DNA of 64,000 nucleotides from Chryseobacterium sp. E1. GTDB lineage: Bacteria > Bacteroidota > Bacteroidia > Flavobacteriales > Weeksellaceae. Location: the NCBI GenBank assembly GCA_019203745.1, contig CP078104.1, forward strand, positions 806,001 to 870,000, read 5' to 3'. Below the pieces are notes generated by a model. That model was not told the DNA's origin. It saw only the letters and a list, made by a program, of their open reading frames with translations, and searched no databases. The stretch's first letter is position 1, and the number at the start of each line of letters is the position of its first letter. A program made the translations under genes and the position numbers. Positions 1-11,046 of the stretch are shown here, one piece after another.

Positions 1-2926
1 CTTCTAATGTAGAAACGATTGCCGGAACTACTTCAATGGTAACTTTTGCCGGATCCACAGAGCTACATCCGTTTCCGCCCAATGCATATACTGAATATTC
101 CGTTGTAATTGTAGGGGTAACAACCTGTGTATTTCCGTTTCCTGTAAGACCTACCCAGTTATAGGTAATCCCACCTGTTGCGGTTAATGTTACAGATTCT
201 CCTTCACAAATTTTTAATTTAGATGCTGTAAGTCCTGCTATAGGCGGACCTACCTGAACAGTAACAGTTGCCGGTGTTGCAGAAATACATCCGTTCGCTC
301 CCACGGCAAACACAGTATATACAGTAGTGGTAGTAGGAGAAACAACCTGGGTGTTTCCATTTCCTGTAAGACCTCCTCCCCAGTTATAGGTAGCACCTCC
401 TGAAGCGGTAAGGGTTACGGATTCACCCAAGCATATACGAGGCTGCGATGATACAAGTGTTGCAACCGGTGTGGCTTTATCCTGCAGTACGACTACATTG
501 GTGGTATAAGTACAGGTCAGGTTTCCAGGTTGAGATACATTAGTAACAGTCAATGTGTAAGTTCCGCCTGCACTTACTACGGGAGTAAGTATTGTTCCGC
601 CTGATACAATAGTTCCGCCTACAGTTGTCCAGTTAATTGTAGAACCCGGAGGTATTACCGATGCAGATGCATCCAGCGTAACCTGCGGATTGGTACAGGT
701 AATCGTTTGTGGAGCTGCTACCGTCAAAGTAGTCTGAGCTGTACTTATCAGTTGTAAAGAAACCACATAACTACATCCTCCGTTGCTTACAAGCACATAG
801 ATCGTCTGATTACCCGGTGGTGAATATGTGGTAGGTGTTGTAATAAAGTTGTTGTTGGCAGCATTGGCATCTGCCTGATTGACATAATACGTGAAAGTAA
901 CTCCTGTTGCAGAAGTAATCTGACTCTGCGCTTCCGTAAGGTCATAAGCCAGTCCGGCTGATAACATTTATGCAGGACAGCATTCTGTGCAGTGAATGGT
1001 TCTGACACCTGAATGGTAATTGTAGCCGGCGTTTGAGACACACATCCATTGGCTCCTACTGCAGTTACCGTATAGGTAGTTGTAGTTGTGGGAGATACGG
1101 TCTGGGTATTTCCGGTTCCCGGAAGCCCTGTCCAGTTGTAGCTTACTCCTCCTGAAGCGGTAAGGGTTACAGACTCCCCGTTACAAATATGCATTTTACT
1201 TGCTGTAAGTACCGGAGTTGGTGGCGCACTGTTTCCTGTTACGGTAACATTGGCAACGGCAGTACAGTTGACATTTCCGGGCTGATAATTTTTTGTTATT
1301 GTTAAAGTATAGGTTCCCGGAGCGTCAATAACAGGAGTAAGGGTAGTTCCTCCCGAAACAATATTTCCTCCGGTAGTTGTCCAGTTAAAAGTAGATCCTG
1401 CAGGGTAAACCGAAGCGGATGCATCCAGAGTGATCTGGGAATTCGCACAGGTAAGCACCGTTGGCGGCACAATAGACGCTGTCATTTGTGGTGCCTTTAC
1501 CAGCTGCAATTGTGCAACTTTAGAACAGAAACCGTTTTTCACCAAAACATATACAGTCTGCCCACCCGGGCTTGAATACGTTGCAGGGGTTGGAATTGTA
1601 TTTGCGTTTCCGGCGTTCGCATCTGCCTGATTCACATAATAGGAGAACGTAGCTCCCGGAGTGGTACTTATCGATGCCTGGGCCGACGGTAAATTAAATA
1701 CGGCATTTCCTGATGCATAACAAGCGGTTAAAGTAGTATTTTGTACTGTAGGAGAAGTTCCTCCCACTATGGTAACAGTAGCTTCTCCGGGACATGAATT
1801 TCCCAGGATAGTCACTTTAATGGTATAAGTCCCCGGTTGTGTTGCTGTATAAGTAGCTGTAGTTGCTCCTGAAATCGGATTGCCATTTAAAAACCACTGA
1901 TAGGTTGCATTGGAAGCCTGAACTGAAGCGGTAAAAACCTGTGGAGCATTGTCACATACATTGATAGACGCCGGAAGTTGAGCTCCTGCTGCATCCAGAA
2001 TCTTCACCCCGATATCAAATGAGCCGGCTTCGAAGAATACGGCTGAATCAAAGCTTGAGTCATCGTAATCTGCCAAAACAATTTTAAAATGGTAGGTTTC
2101 CCCGGTATAACGTTAGCTTTTGATGTCAAAGGAATGGTACGTCCATCAAAATTCGTTTCAATATGGGCTGAATTTATGCCGGCAAAATAAGCTGCATTTT
2201 GAGCAGCACACCCCGGTGATGAGGAACCTGCCGGAATTAGCGGGTGAATATTGGTAACACTTACAGGCCCTGCACCTCCCGGAAGCACGGCAAGATTTGT
2301 ATAGGTAGGATCACTAGCTTTTTTCAGTAATAGTGCGAAACCATCTGTAATTCTACAAGGAAACTGATAGGCGGGATCATATTCTTTAGAAGCAAACAGA
2401 TACCGGAATGTCACTTCAGTGGAAGCTGCTACGAAATCGAATTCTATAAAAGTAGCATCCTTCAATCTTGAATTATCAATTCCTAAAGCAGTGGCAAGAT
2501 CCATATCTCCTCCTGTTCCAATATCATCACTCAGGTTAGGCTGGTAGGTGTTTCCTGTTTTACTGGCATATCCTGTAGTAAGCACAACTCCTTTAGCAAA
2601 AGGAAAATTGGTGGTTGCCTTATTAAAGAAGCCCCAACTTCTGTTCGGATTGCTCGCTGCTAAATTGGGAGAGACCACAACATTGCTCACGTTGGTAGAA
2701 ACACAGTTTCCTCCTGAAATAAGAACATTCTTTACCAAATCGGTAATACTATAGCCTGATTCAGGATAGCTGGCCGCATTTACATCAATAAAAGCTCCGG
2801 CCTTCATGGCAGCAGCTCCAGGCTTTTTGCAGCAAGTAACTTACTCCTGTCCTGGGCAAAGATGAGGGTTCCTATAAAAGCAAAAAGCAATACTAAAAAT
2901 AAATTTCCCGTCCTCCTATTTAACAT
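1..2926 (-). CDS. Choice-of-anchor L surface protein, partial (runs off left edge)
   Basis: Large secreted protein; the 3' end lies outside the window. The start is the ATG at 2926, which opens a signal peptide ending FAQ near residue 25. Next come a conserved KAGAFIDVNAA motif and a choice-of-anchor L domain (about residues 40-300). After that are Ig/PKD-like repeats that recur with an ICxGESVTLTAxGG core and a TTTTYTVxAVGANGC end. At least three copies are visible, down to the left edge. By analogy with its downstream-oriented neighbour it probably ends in a T9SS type B sorting domain, but that part is not seen. The frame breaks three times: T5 at 2824-2828 should be T6, C4 at 2100-2103 should be C5, and one base is missing near 961. 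Likely role: cell-surface adhesin or gliding-associated protein (inference). It is a tandem paralogue of the gene at 3088-5445. Confidence 0.85.
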
Positions 2927-3046
2927 TTTATATTATTTTAAACAAAAATACTATTTTTTAAAATTCGGGTTAATACAATTTACATTGTTACTAACGCAAA
3001 TTTATTTATGATAGGATATTAACTCTGTTTATTTCATTATCATAAA

Positions 3047-3074
3047 AAAAGACTGACAAAACCGTCAGTCTTTT
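3047..3074 (-). terminator. Intrinsic terminator after the 3088-5445 gene
   Basis: An 11-bp perfect stem (AAAAGACTGAC / GTCAGTCTTTT) lies 14 bases past the stop codon on the minus strand and is followed by a T run on that strand. Confidence 0.8.
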
Positions 3075-3087
3075 AATAATTGTTTAA

Positions 3088-5445
3088 TTACTCTATATTT
3101 TTAAGCAGTATCCAACCCGTTTTCACCGTAGTCTGCTTGCTGGCAGGGTCTTCGTAGGTTATCTGATACCAATATGAAGCAGTAGGCAGCTTTTTCCCCT
3201 GGAAATATCCATCCCAGTAAGGTCTTATTTTTTCTGCTTTGAATACTTCTTTTCCGTAACGGTCAAAAACCTGTCCGCTGAAGTCTTTATAATCAATTAC
3301 CCCGCTGAAATCGATAATATCATTGATATTATCTCCGTTTGGAGTGATTACATTTTTCATTACAAACGTAAAGAATTCAAGGAAGCCTACACAGCTGGTA
3401 TATTTTACTCTTACACGAATGGAAATCACTTTGTTTTTCGGCACATTGGTAAAGATATTGGAGGCTTTCCATGTAACGCCGTTATCTATTGAATATTCCA
3501 GGATCCCGTTACTAGGATTGGTTGCTGTAATAATGATGGTTCCTCTGTCATCAAAATCCACTTTTACAATTTCAGGAATGACTGCATCGATAACCTTTGT
3601 TTTGAACGTCTGTGAGCACACTCCATTGCTGATGGTTACCGAATATTCACCCGGAGTACTTGCTACAATGGTCTGGGTTGTATCTCCTGTACTCCACAGG
3701 TAGGTATATCCGGGACCGGGACCTGCATCAAGGGTAATTTTGTCTCCTTTACAGATATGGCCTCCTTTTAATGTGGAAACAATAGCCGGCACTACTTCTA
3801 CCGTAACACGGGCTGGCTGTAAAGATTTACATCCCTGAGCTCCTATAGCATATACTGTATAGGTAGTGGTTTTGGTAGGGCTTACTGTTCTTGTTGCTCC
3901 CGTGGCTGAAGTATCGCCCCATTCATAGGTAACCCCTCCACCTGCTGTTAACAGTACAGATTCTCCCAAACAAATTTTAAGTTTTGCTGCATTAAGTATC
4001 GCAACAGGTAATTCTTCTTTTCTTAGCGTCAATGTGGCAATTCTGCTACAGAACGCACCATTGGAAACAAGAACATGCAGCACCTGCCCGTCTGTTCCGT
4101 TATAATTGGTGAGATTTGTAATATTACTGTTATTTTGTGCCTGTGCATCAGCCAGGTTCGCATAGAATTTAAAGACTGCTCCAGGAGTTGTGCTAATCAT
4201 TGGCTTTGCATCTTCCAGGTTGAAAGTGGTAAGCGTAGGGGTGGTACAGAGCTTTAAAGTAGCATTCTGCACAGTAGGGCTGGTTCCTCCCACAACTTTA
4301 ATCGTAGCTTCACCCGGACAGTTGTTCCCGGGAACCATTACTTTTACAGTGTATACTCCTGCTGAGGTTGCAACATAAGAAATACTGGTTGCCCCAGGAA
4401 TTAAAACACCATCTTTATACCACTGGAAAGTCATGTTAGGAATAGTGGCAACCTGTGCTTTTATTACCTTTGGAGTGTTGTCACACATTTTTATTTCCGC
4501 AGGCAGAAGCACTCCGTTTTCATCAACAATTTTAATACCGATATCAAAAGAACCTCCTTCAATAAATACGGCTGAATCATAGCTATGATCTTTATAATCT
4601 GACAAAACCATTTTAAAGTGGTAGGCAACCCCGGTGTTACATCTGCTACAGCAGTTAAAGGAGTTGTTCTTCCATCGTAATTCGTCACAATATTAGGGAA
4701 GAATTATATCCTCCGAAGTATTGTTCGTTAATAGCAGGGCAACCTCCAAAGCCTGTAATAAGAGGGTGAATGTTTGTCATGGCAACAGGTCCTGCATTAT
4801 TTGGCAAAACAGCCAGATTTACATAAGGACCTCCCGCAACAGGTTTGATCAGTAAAGCAAATGCATCTGAATAATCACACGGATAAGTCCCTGAATATTC
4901 TTCGGAAGCAAAAATATAATTAAATTTTACCTGAGTGGAGTTGGGTACAAAATCAAACTCTAACATTACATTATCATTATAATGCTCGCTAGGATCAGGG
5001 TTAGGAACTGCAACCAACAGATCAGGATCGTCTGTTCCTGCACCCGGTATGGTATAACTCGCACTGGACGCAACGTTTCCTGCCTGATCCGCACGGCCTG
5101 TTGTTAAAACAATACCGTCTTTAAAAGGAAAATTGGTAGTTCCCCTATGAAAATACCCCAAAAACGATCACTGCTTGTGTTTGACTGATTCGGAGTTATT
5201 GACACATTGGTTACGTTAGGTACAGAACAGGTAGATCCTCCGTTGATCAGAATGTCTTTTACGAGCTGCTCAGGTGTATAAGCGGAAGGTGCATAACCGG
5301 CCGCATTCACGTCTATAAATGCTCCAGCCTTCTTATTCACAGCAGACACCAAATTTTTAGGCGGTTTTCTTTGAGAGAATAAAGAAGCGGAAACGAACAA
5401 TAATACTAATAGAAAAAGGTAGTTTTTTATTCTATAATTCAGCAT
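3088..5445 (-). CDS. Choice-of-anchor L protein with T9SS type B sorting domain
   Basis: About 786 residues once repaired. A signal peptide (1-25, ending SLFSQ) is followed by the KAGAFIDVNAAGY motif and a choice-of-anchor L domain (about 40-300; it contains NIHPLI and TNYDGRTTPLTA). Ig/PKD-like modules follow, including one with the ICLGESVLLTAGGG core. The C-terminal 85-90 residues are a gliding-motility-associated (CHU_C / type B) sorting domain: it begins ITPNGDNIND, has FDRYGKEVF, and ends WILLKNIE. Family knowledge says this domain directs export through the type IX secretion system and surface attachment, often with the SprF-type partners of adhesins. Frame breaks: C4 at 5156-5159, G3 at 4696-4698 and C4 at 4629-4632 each lack one base. 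Ligand unknown. Confidence 0.9.
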
Positions 5446-5587
5446 TTTATTTTTATTTGCTCAAATGTAACAAAAAAATGCAAAAAAACAGCTCACTATA
5501 AGAGTATTTTCTGTTTTATCCTTCACATTCTCAATGATTTTTTCTTATCGTTACATTTTTTACAATCAGCAAAATTAGAATTATAAT

Positions 5588-5617
5588 AAAAAAGCAGATC
5601 AATAGATATCGACCTGC
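5588..5617 (-). terminator. Probable terminator after the DUF1003-like gene
   Basis: A 7-bp stem (GCAGGTC / GATCTGC on the minus strand, one G-T pair) is followed by a T run on that strand. Confidence 0.55.
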
Positions 5618-5651
5618 CTGTTTTTTTAAGAGATAAATTTTGATTCTTTTA

Positions 5652-6203
5652 TTATTCTTTTTTCAGCTGGTCTATCTCGTTCTGCAGCTGTGAGATAATA
5701 TCTTTTAAAGCTTTTATTTCATTTTTATTGGAGCTTACATTGCTTCTCAGCATTACATTTCTTGCCCTTTCATTGTGGTCTTCTTCCTCCTCTTCTTCAT
5801 TGATCTCCTCAATATCTTCCTGGATGTCTTCGATATCTTCGTTAATTTCCTCAATGTCTTCACTGATTTCCTCAATATCTTCGCTGATCTCTTCGATATC
5901 TTCCTGAATATCTTCAATATCCTCGCTAATTTCCTCAATATCTTCCTGGATATCTTCAATTTTTTCGTGACTTTTATTGACCGACATCTGAATAAAGATC
6001 GCCAGATAGATCGCTTCCAATGAAAGCACTGTAGTGAGAATGAGAAGCATTTTATCAAACTCAATCAAACCTACCATGGGAAGCAGAAAGGAGGTCAGGA
6101 AAAGCAGGGTATGTACAATCAGCGACTGAATAGAGCCTATCCACGCTGTAATGCTGTCTGCTATTTTCTCCAGAACTTCTGTTTTTTCGTTATATTTTTT
6201 CAT
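5652..6203 (-). CDS. DUF1003-like membrane protein with heptad-repeat coiled coil
   Basis: 183 residues, unbroken. Two membrane segments lie at about 25-45 and 50-73. The second ends LSLEAIYLAIFIQMSVNK, which resembles the end of DUF1003 (usually LSLxAxxxxxIxMSQNR). Residues 80-135 are eight exact seven-residue repeats of the form EDIEEIS / EDIEDIQ with Ile at heptad positions. This is a strongly acidic coiled coil and is followed by a glutamate run. A second short basic helix closes the protein (LKDIISQLQNEIDQLKKE). It is probably an inner-membrane protein with a long cytoplasmic multimerising tail. Function is not known; the DUF1003 match is judged by eye. Confidence 0.7.
   Translation of the reverse strand: MKKYNEKTEVLEKIADSITAWIGSIQSLIVHTLLFLTSFLLPMVGLIEFDKMLLILTTVLSLEAIYLAIFIQMSVNKSHEKIEDIQEDIEEISEDIEDIQEDIEEISEDIEEISEDIEEINEDIEDIQEDIEEINEEEEEEDHNERARNVMLRSNVSSNKNEIKALKDIISQLQNEIDQLKKE
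5799..5966 (-). repeat. Eight tandem 21-bp coding repeats
   Basis: Near-identical 21-base units encode the heptads of the DUF1003-like protein. The in-frame unit means copy-number change would not break the gene. Confidence 0.85.
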
Positions 6204-6215
6204 CCTTAGTTATTT

Positions 6216-6985
6216 TTACAACAGTTCTTTGGTCACTCCCAATCCAAACAATGCAAAATCATATTTGGCAGGGTCATTCTCATCAAATTGCCGGATCGCT
6301 TTGTCCAGCTCTTCTACTGTTTTCCAGTCATTCTGCGTTCTTGAAACCAAGCCTAATTTTCTGGACATATTTCCAGTATGTACATCCAGAGGGATGGACA
6401 GGTATTTCTGATCTGTGTTTTCCCAGATTCCAAAGTCTACTCCCCTTTTGTCTTTTCTTACCATCCATCTCAGGAACATAATAATCCTCTTGGCAGAAGA
6501 ATTTTTATAAGGTGAGCTAATATGTTTATGGCTTCTGTTCTTTTCAGCTTCCAGAAAACTGTTTCTGAATCTTTCTATAGCGTGCAGAAAGTTGATTTCA
6601 TTTTCTTTTACTTCAAATAGGTTTTCCAGGCTTTCATTTTCTTTATAAATACGATTGAACTGCCTGATAAAATAAGAAAAGTCCTGCCCGTTGAAAGTTC
6701 TGTGAATGCTTTTATCCTGAAGAACCTCCAGATCTTTTTCTGAATAATTCAGTACAAAATCGTAAGGAGAATTCCCCATAATATCAAGCATTTTTTCAGC
6801 AGACTTAATGATTGATTTTCTGTTTCCCCACGAAATGGTTGCTGCTAAAAATCCTGCAATTTCAATATCCTGCTTTACAGAAAAACGATGCGGAATCTGA
6901 ATAGGATCATTTTCAATAAAATCAGGGCATTATATTGATCAGCCTTTTCGTCAAGAAAACTTCTTAATTCTTCAAACTTCAGCAT
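6216..6985 (-). CDS. TIGR02757 family protein
   Basis: About 256 residues when repaired. It is recognised by its C-terminal half: HISSPYKNSSAKRIIMFLRW, then MVRKDKRGVDFGIW and IPLDVHTGNMSRKLGL, and the final FALFGLGV. These are typical of the TIGR02757 (DUF2400) family of conserved Bacteroidota proteins, whose HhH-like segments suggest nucleic acid or glycosylase ancestry (inference). The start at 6985 lies two bases after the ribonuclease Z stop, so the two genes are almost certainly co-transcribed. One break: G3 at 6925-6927 should be G4, which joins the N-terminal MLKFEELRSFLDEKAD to the rest. No catalytic residues can be assigned. Confidence 0.8.
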
Positions 6986-6987
6986 AC

Positions 6988-7903
6988 TTATGAAATCTTT
7001 ACGCTTTCCAACGCTTTGGGCAGGTAAGAGTTGGGAAAGACATTTCTTGCCTCATCGGTAAATACAGTCAGATCAGCATACCGGTTAGAAAAATGTCCCA
7101 GAATCAACTTTCCTACCTGTGCTTTCTGAGCAATCATTGCGGCTTCCAATGCCGTTGTATGCCCTGTATAATCAGCCATTTCCTTCAGATCATGCAAAAG
7201 GTGGATTCATGGTAAAGAACCGTAGCATTCTTAATAATCGGAATAACACTTTCCAGATAACGGGTATCACTGCAGAATGCATAGGATACTGATGGAGCAG
7301 GGTCTACCGTTAGTACTTCATTTTTCAGAACATAGCCGTCACTTAATACAAAATCTTTTCCTGCCTTGATATTGTGATAATCACAGGTTTCGATCTCGCT
7401 GTATTTAGCGATCTCTTTCATGTTAAGATGTCTGTCTTTCGGTTTTTCTTTAAACAGATAACCGTTGCAATAAATTCTGTGATCCAGAGGAATGGTATAT
7501 ACCTCTACCCTGTTGTCTTCGTAGATCTTTTCAGAATAATCCTTATCCAGCTCGTGATAGACCACTTCAAAGCCGCGATGGGTTTCCGTGATCTGAAAAA
7601 TCGTTTCCAGCATTTTTTAATTCCTTTCGGACCGTAAACATGCAACGGGTTGTCTCTTCCTAAAAGACGGAACGAAGCAATAAGCCCCGGAAGCCCGAAA
7701 CAATGGTCCCCATGAAGGTGGGAAATAAAAATATGATTGATCTTTGAAAATCTTGCCTTTGCTTTTCTCAGCTGTACCTGTGTACCTTCTCCGCAATCGA
7801 TCAGAAAAAGCCTTTCTTCCATCTCCAGCAGCTGGGCTGTTGGTGACGAATTAATAGTTGGAATTGCTGAATTAAAGCCTAATATCGTTAAATAAGTACT
7901 CAA
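6988..7903 (-). CDS. rnz: Ribonuclease Z
   Basis: About 305 residues, the normal length for the short bacterial form. Metallo-beta-lactamase fold: the zinc motif HLHGDH is at 62-67. The N-terminal IDCGEGTQVQLRKA and the later CSDTRYLE, YHESTF and GHFSNRY provide the other metal and phosphate ligands. The family cleaves the 3' trailer of tRNA precursors. Two frame breaks: T6 at 7613-7618 should be T7, and A4 at 7196-7199 should be A5. The intact motifs on both sides of each break argue for sequencing error in an important gene. It precedes the TIGR02757 gene with a two-base gap. Confidence 0.93.
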
Positions 7904-7985
7904 ATCAATAGTTTATTGTAGCAAATGTACGACAGAAAATCTAAACAGGAATTTCTCCTTTATTGTTAAACTTAATCTGTCACTT

Positions 7986-8545
7986 TTAAAAATCCATGAA
8001 CAGATCTAATGCCTGCTTACGGTGGCTGATCTTATTTTTGTCTTCAGGATTCATTTCTGCAAAAGTTTTGTCATATCCTTCAGGAACGAAAATAGGATCA
8101 TATCCGAATCCTTTGAAGCCTTTGTTTTCTGTCAGCAGATTTCCGTGTACCCTTCCTTCAAAATACTGAGCTCCGTTTTCATCGTAATAGCAAAGAACTG
8201 TAACGAAATAGGCTTTTCTGTTCTCTACTCCCTGCATTTCCATCAATACTTTTTCAATATTTTTGGCAAAATCATGATCTCCGGCATAGCGGGCAGAGAA
8301 TATCCCGGGTCTTCCGTCCAAAGATTCCACTACCAAACCACTGTCATCGCCAAGCTTGGAATTCCTGTTTTTTCGAAACAGTATTTTGCTTTGATCAGGG
8401 CATTGGCATGAAAAGAATCTCCGTCTTCTACAATTTCCTCATGGATATTATAATCCGTAAGACTTTTCACTTTACAGTCACTGCCCAGGATCTGCTGAAT
8501 TTCTTCTTTTTTATGTTCGTTGTGTGTAGCTACTAATAATTCCAT
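7986..8545 (-). CDS. rdgB: Non-canonical purine NTP pyrophosphatase (XTP/dITP)
   Basis: About 186 residues. The N-terminus MELLVATHNEHKKEEI matches the HAM1/RdgB family start, so I prefer 8545 over the in-frame ATG 18 bases upstream. Other motifs are DSGLVVESLDGRPGIFSARY, then GFGYDPIF, FAEM and SHRKQA near the end. The enzyme hydrolyses dITP, ITP and XTP to monophosphates and keeps deaminated purines out of DNA and RNA. One break: C2 at 8350-8351 should be C3, which lies in the catalytic DDSGL motif. Location is cytoplasmic. It is encoded upstream of rnz on the same strand. Confidence 0.92.
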
Positions 8546-8618
8546 TTCTATATTCATTTTCAATTTTACTTTTTAGCTCTGACAGATTAAATTTCTGCAT
8601 AATGTACTTTATATTTCT

Positions 8619-9414
8619 TCATAAAAAGGTAATAGAACAAAGAAAAAGTACTATTCCTACTGCCAGTATCATCCATTCTGACACATTAAATGCTTTTGCA
8701 AAGCTTTCATTTTTCCGTAAATCACCAGTAGTGAAAGGGTAAGATTATTAAAACCATGCAGCAGCATCGGTACCAATAAAGATTTTGTTTTATAATATAC
8801 CAGCCCCAGTACATATCCCAGCATTACCGCACTGATAAACTGCCATGGATTTCCGTGAACGACTCCAAAAATAACAGAAGCATACAAAATAGCTTTCCAC
8901 GGCTTAACACCTTTATTGATAAGTCCTTTCTGAATAATCCCCTGAAAATAATTTCTTCAAAGATGGAAGCCATAATGACCGTCATGATAAGCATGATAAC
9001 CGGATCATCAGTCAGCTGATTCATGAGCTGTACGAAATAATCATAAAACTCTCCGAAAAAAAGGCCCTGAAGTAGGAATCTGAGCTGTAATAAACTCTGA
9101 AATAAACATCATCCCTGCCATCATGGGAAAAACAAGGAGATAGGTATAAAAATTGACTGACGAGAGATTGAAATTAAGCTTCATATTCGTCGTACGTCTC
9201 ACAATAAAAAAGTCAAAAAAGCAATAGCAGTAAGAAAACCGACAGAATTGGCCACCATAAGAAACCAGTCTTTAAGCTCCAGATTTTCTTTGAAAACAAC
9301 TTTCCAAAAAGTGCTGAATAAAGAAACAGCCATAGTTCCCACAAATAATCCAACCACCAAAGTCACAGCGCCCAGCCATGTGAACGTAAACTTCGGATAT
9401 CTGCTATTTTCCAT
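8619..9414 (-). CDS. CPBP family intramembrane metalloprotease (CAAX protease-like)
   Basis: About 265 residues when repaired, with several membrane helices. Signature motifs of the ABI/CPBP family: EEIIFRG (glutamate pair), FGVVHG (first histidine) and MLLHGFNN (second histidine). The family includes prenyl-protein proteases and bacteriocin self-immunity proteins; the substrate here is unknown. It carries four breaks: A6 at 9206-9211 is one short, A7 at 9056-9062 is one too long, C4 at 8939-8942 is one short and T3 at 8705-8707 is one short. The repaired end is SITFL followed by the stop at 8619-8621. One break is of insertion type, which helps rule out ordinary gene decay. Confidence 0.85.
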
Positions 9415-9458
9415 TCTTTTCTCTGTAAGGGTTTATAGAAACAAAGATAAATTTTTTT

Positions 9459-9475
9459 TGCCTGCGACAGGCAAC
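9459..9475. other. Small hairpin between divergent genes
   Basis: A TTGCCTG / CAGGCAA inverted repeat with a 3-base loop lies between two divergently transcribed genes, next to an A/T-rich tract. It could be a regulatory site or an incidental hairpin. Confidence 0.35.
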
Positions 9476-9509
9476 TAAAAAAGAAAATACTTAAATTCGC
9501 TCCTCTGCC

Positions 9510-10211
9510 ATGAATACTATCCAATCTAATACAAAATTTTCATTTCCGACTGTTGAATCTACGATCAGCAGGTTTTCTACACTTATTTTGAATCTGACAT
9601 TATTCGGGCTCCTTTTTTCTCTATTGCTGCTTTTTGTACTTGGACCTGTTTACGGAATTTATAAAGAGGATGGGATCAGATGCTTTATCCTGCACTGGTC
9701 TGCTGGGGAATTTCGCTTCTGATTTTAGTTCCGGCTGTTAACTCTTACATTGTGAAGAGAAAAAAATTGTCTGTAAAATCGTTATTAATGATCATGGGCT
9801 TCTGTTTTATAATGCGAAAAATGAAATTACAGATCAAATTCTTTATGCAGAGCTTCAGGTTTCAAACCAAAATTTTGATGTATATACAGTAACACCTGTG
9901 GGAGGAAGTATTGCTCCGTTACTTGAGGTCACCGTAAGACCTGATAAAATGGAAAAAGCAACAAGACGTATTGATATGAACCTTTCTCTTCGTGTCGTTA
10001 AAAATAAATTTACTTTATACACTCATTTCCTACATGGAATTTCTGTTTTCCGTCCTGATTTAAAAATAGATCCTATGGCTCTTAAAACTTTTTCTATTGA
10101 TCCCAATACATGGGAGGTCAATAAAAAGGAACTTCATTAGGAGGCTGGCTTTTAATTTTAACGGCACTTATTATTTGTGCAATGATAACCGGAATTGTTT
10201 TTTTATTATAA
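9510..10211 (+). CDS. Membrane protein of unknown function, first of a tandem pair
   Basis: About 234 residues when repaired. Two N-terminal membrane segments (about 25-50 and 60-80, the latter preceded by LYPALVCWGIS) are followed by a soluble domain containing LLFYNAKNEITDQILYAEL and HFLHGISVFRPDLKIDP. A final membrane helix follows (LGGWLLILTALIICAMITGI). The domain is clearly related to the next gene (FYNSRNHIVDTVLYSEL; HFLKGVQRFRPDLEIGR), so the two arose by duplication. Breaks: G3 at 9672-9674, G3 at 9796-9798 and G2 at 10128-10129 each need one more G. I do not recognise the family. The layout (two helices, soluble domain, one helix) suggests a PH-like or sensor module held at the membrane. 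Confidence 0.75.
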
Positions 10212-10217
10212 AATCAA

Positions 10218-10924
10218 ATGAAAATGACAGAAAAGTTCGGGACTTTAGAATCTAAGATCAATAAACTTTTTACCTACTTTATAACAGGAATAATCTGGCT
10301 GAGTATCGGTTTGATTGTTGCCGCTATCGTCTCTGTATTTGATATTATTTTCAGACGCTGGAATGACGACATCGGAATGTTTATTATTATTGTGATTGCA
10401 CAGATTCTTTTGATATTTTGCTGCACAGCACTGATCATGTCTTTCACATACCGGAGAAAACAAAAATACGGAAAGTCATGATTAATGAAAAAGGGGCTAC
10501 CTTTTACAACAGCCGGAATCATATTGTAGATACCGTTTTATACAGTGAACTGCAGCATTCCAAAAGCTCATCAGCAGATATTTATGTACGCAACACCCAA
10601 ACAGTAAAATACGGCAAAATAACTTTAATCGTTTTCCTGCGGGATAAAACAGGCGAAATGATATTGAAAAATATTGACTTCAATTTTGAATATGTCATTC
10701 TCAGCAACCAATATGAGCTGTACCGTCATTTTCTGAAAGGTGTACAACGCTTTCGCCCCGATCTGGAAATAGGCCGGCAGACCATCGAACAATACAGTCT
10801 CACTACTGAACATCCTCCTGCCAATGAATGGGGCACTTTTGAATATATCATGGCTGCGTTTTTTCTGCTTGTTGTTTTGGCAGTGATCTATGCCTTCATA
10901 GTTATTATTAAAACCTTAGTGTAA
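10218..10924 (+). CDS. Membrane protein of unknown function, second of a tandem pair
   Basis: About 235 residues, the same length as its neighbour, starting six bases after that gene's stop. Two N-terminal helices (about 17-45 and 55-78) precede a soluble domain (KGATFYNSRNHIVDTVLYSE and the later FLKGVQRFRPDLEIG). A C-terminal helix of about 25 residues closes the protein. One break: A3 at 10472-10474 should be A4, inside YGKVMINEK. Co-transcription with the first copy is very likely. Function unknown. Confidence 0.75.
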
Positions 10925-11046
10925 GCAAAAATAAATACCATTCTCCATCGTTCTTATCCCCTGGCATGCGATCCTGAAATCATTGTCGTAATTTAAATTT
11001 GAAAACCTCATAAAAAATCACGATTTTTGCAACTTCAAAATACGAT

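Noticed and set aside
5775..6023. Possible antisense gene over the heptad region
   Set aside because: Its low-complexity Phe/Asp/Ile/Leu translation is just the inverse of the acidic repeat; the minus-strand protein is the real one.
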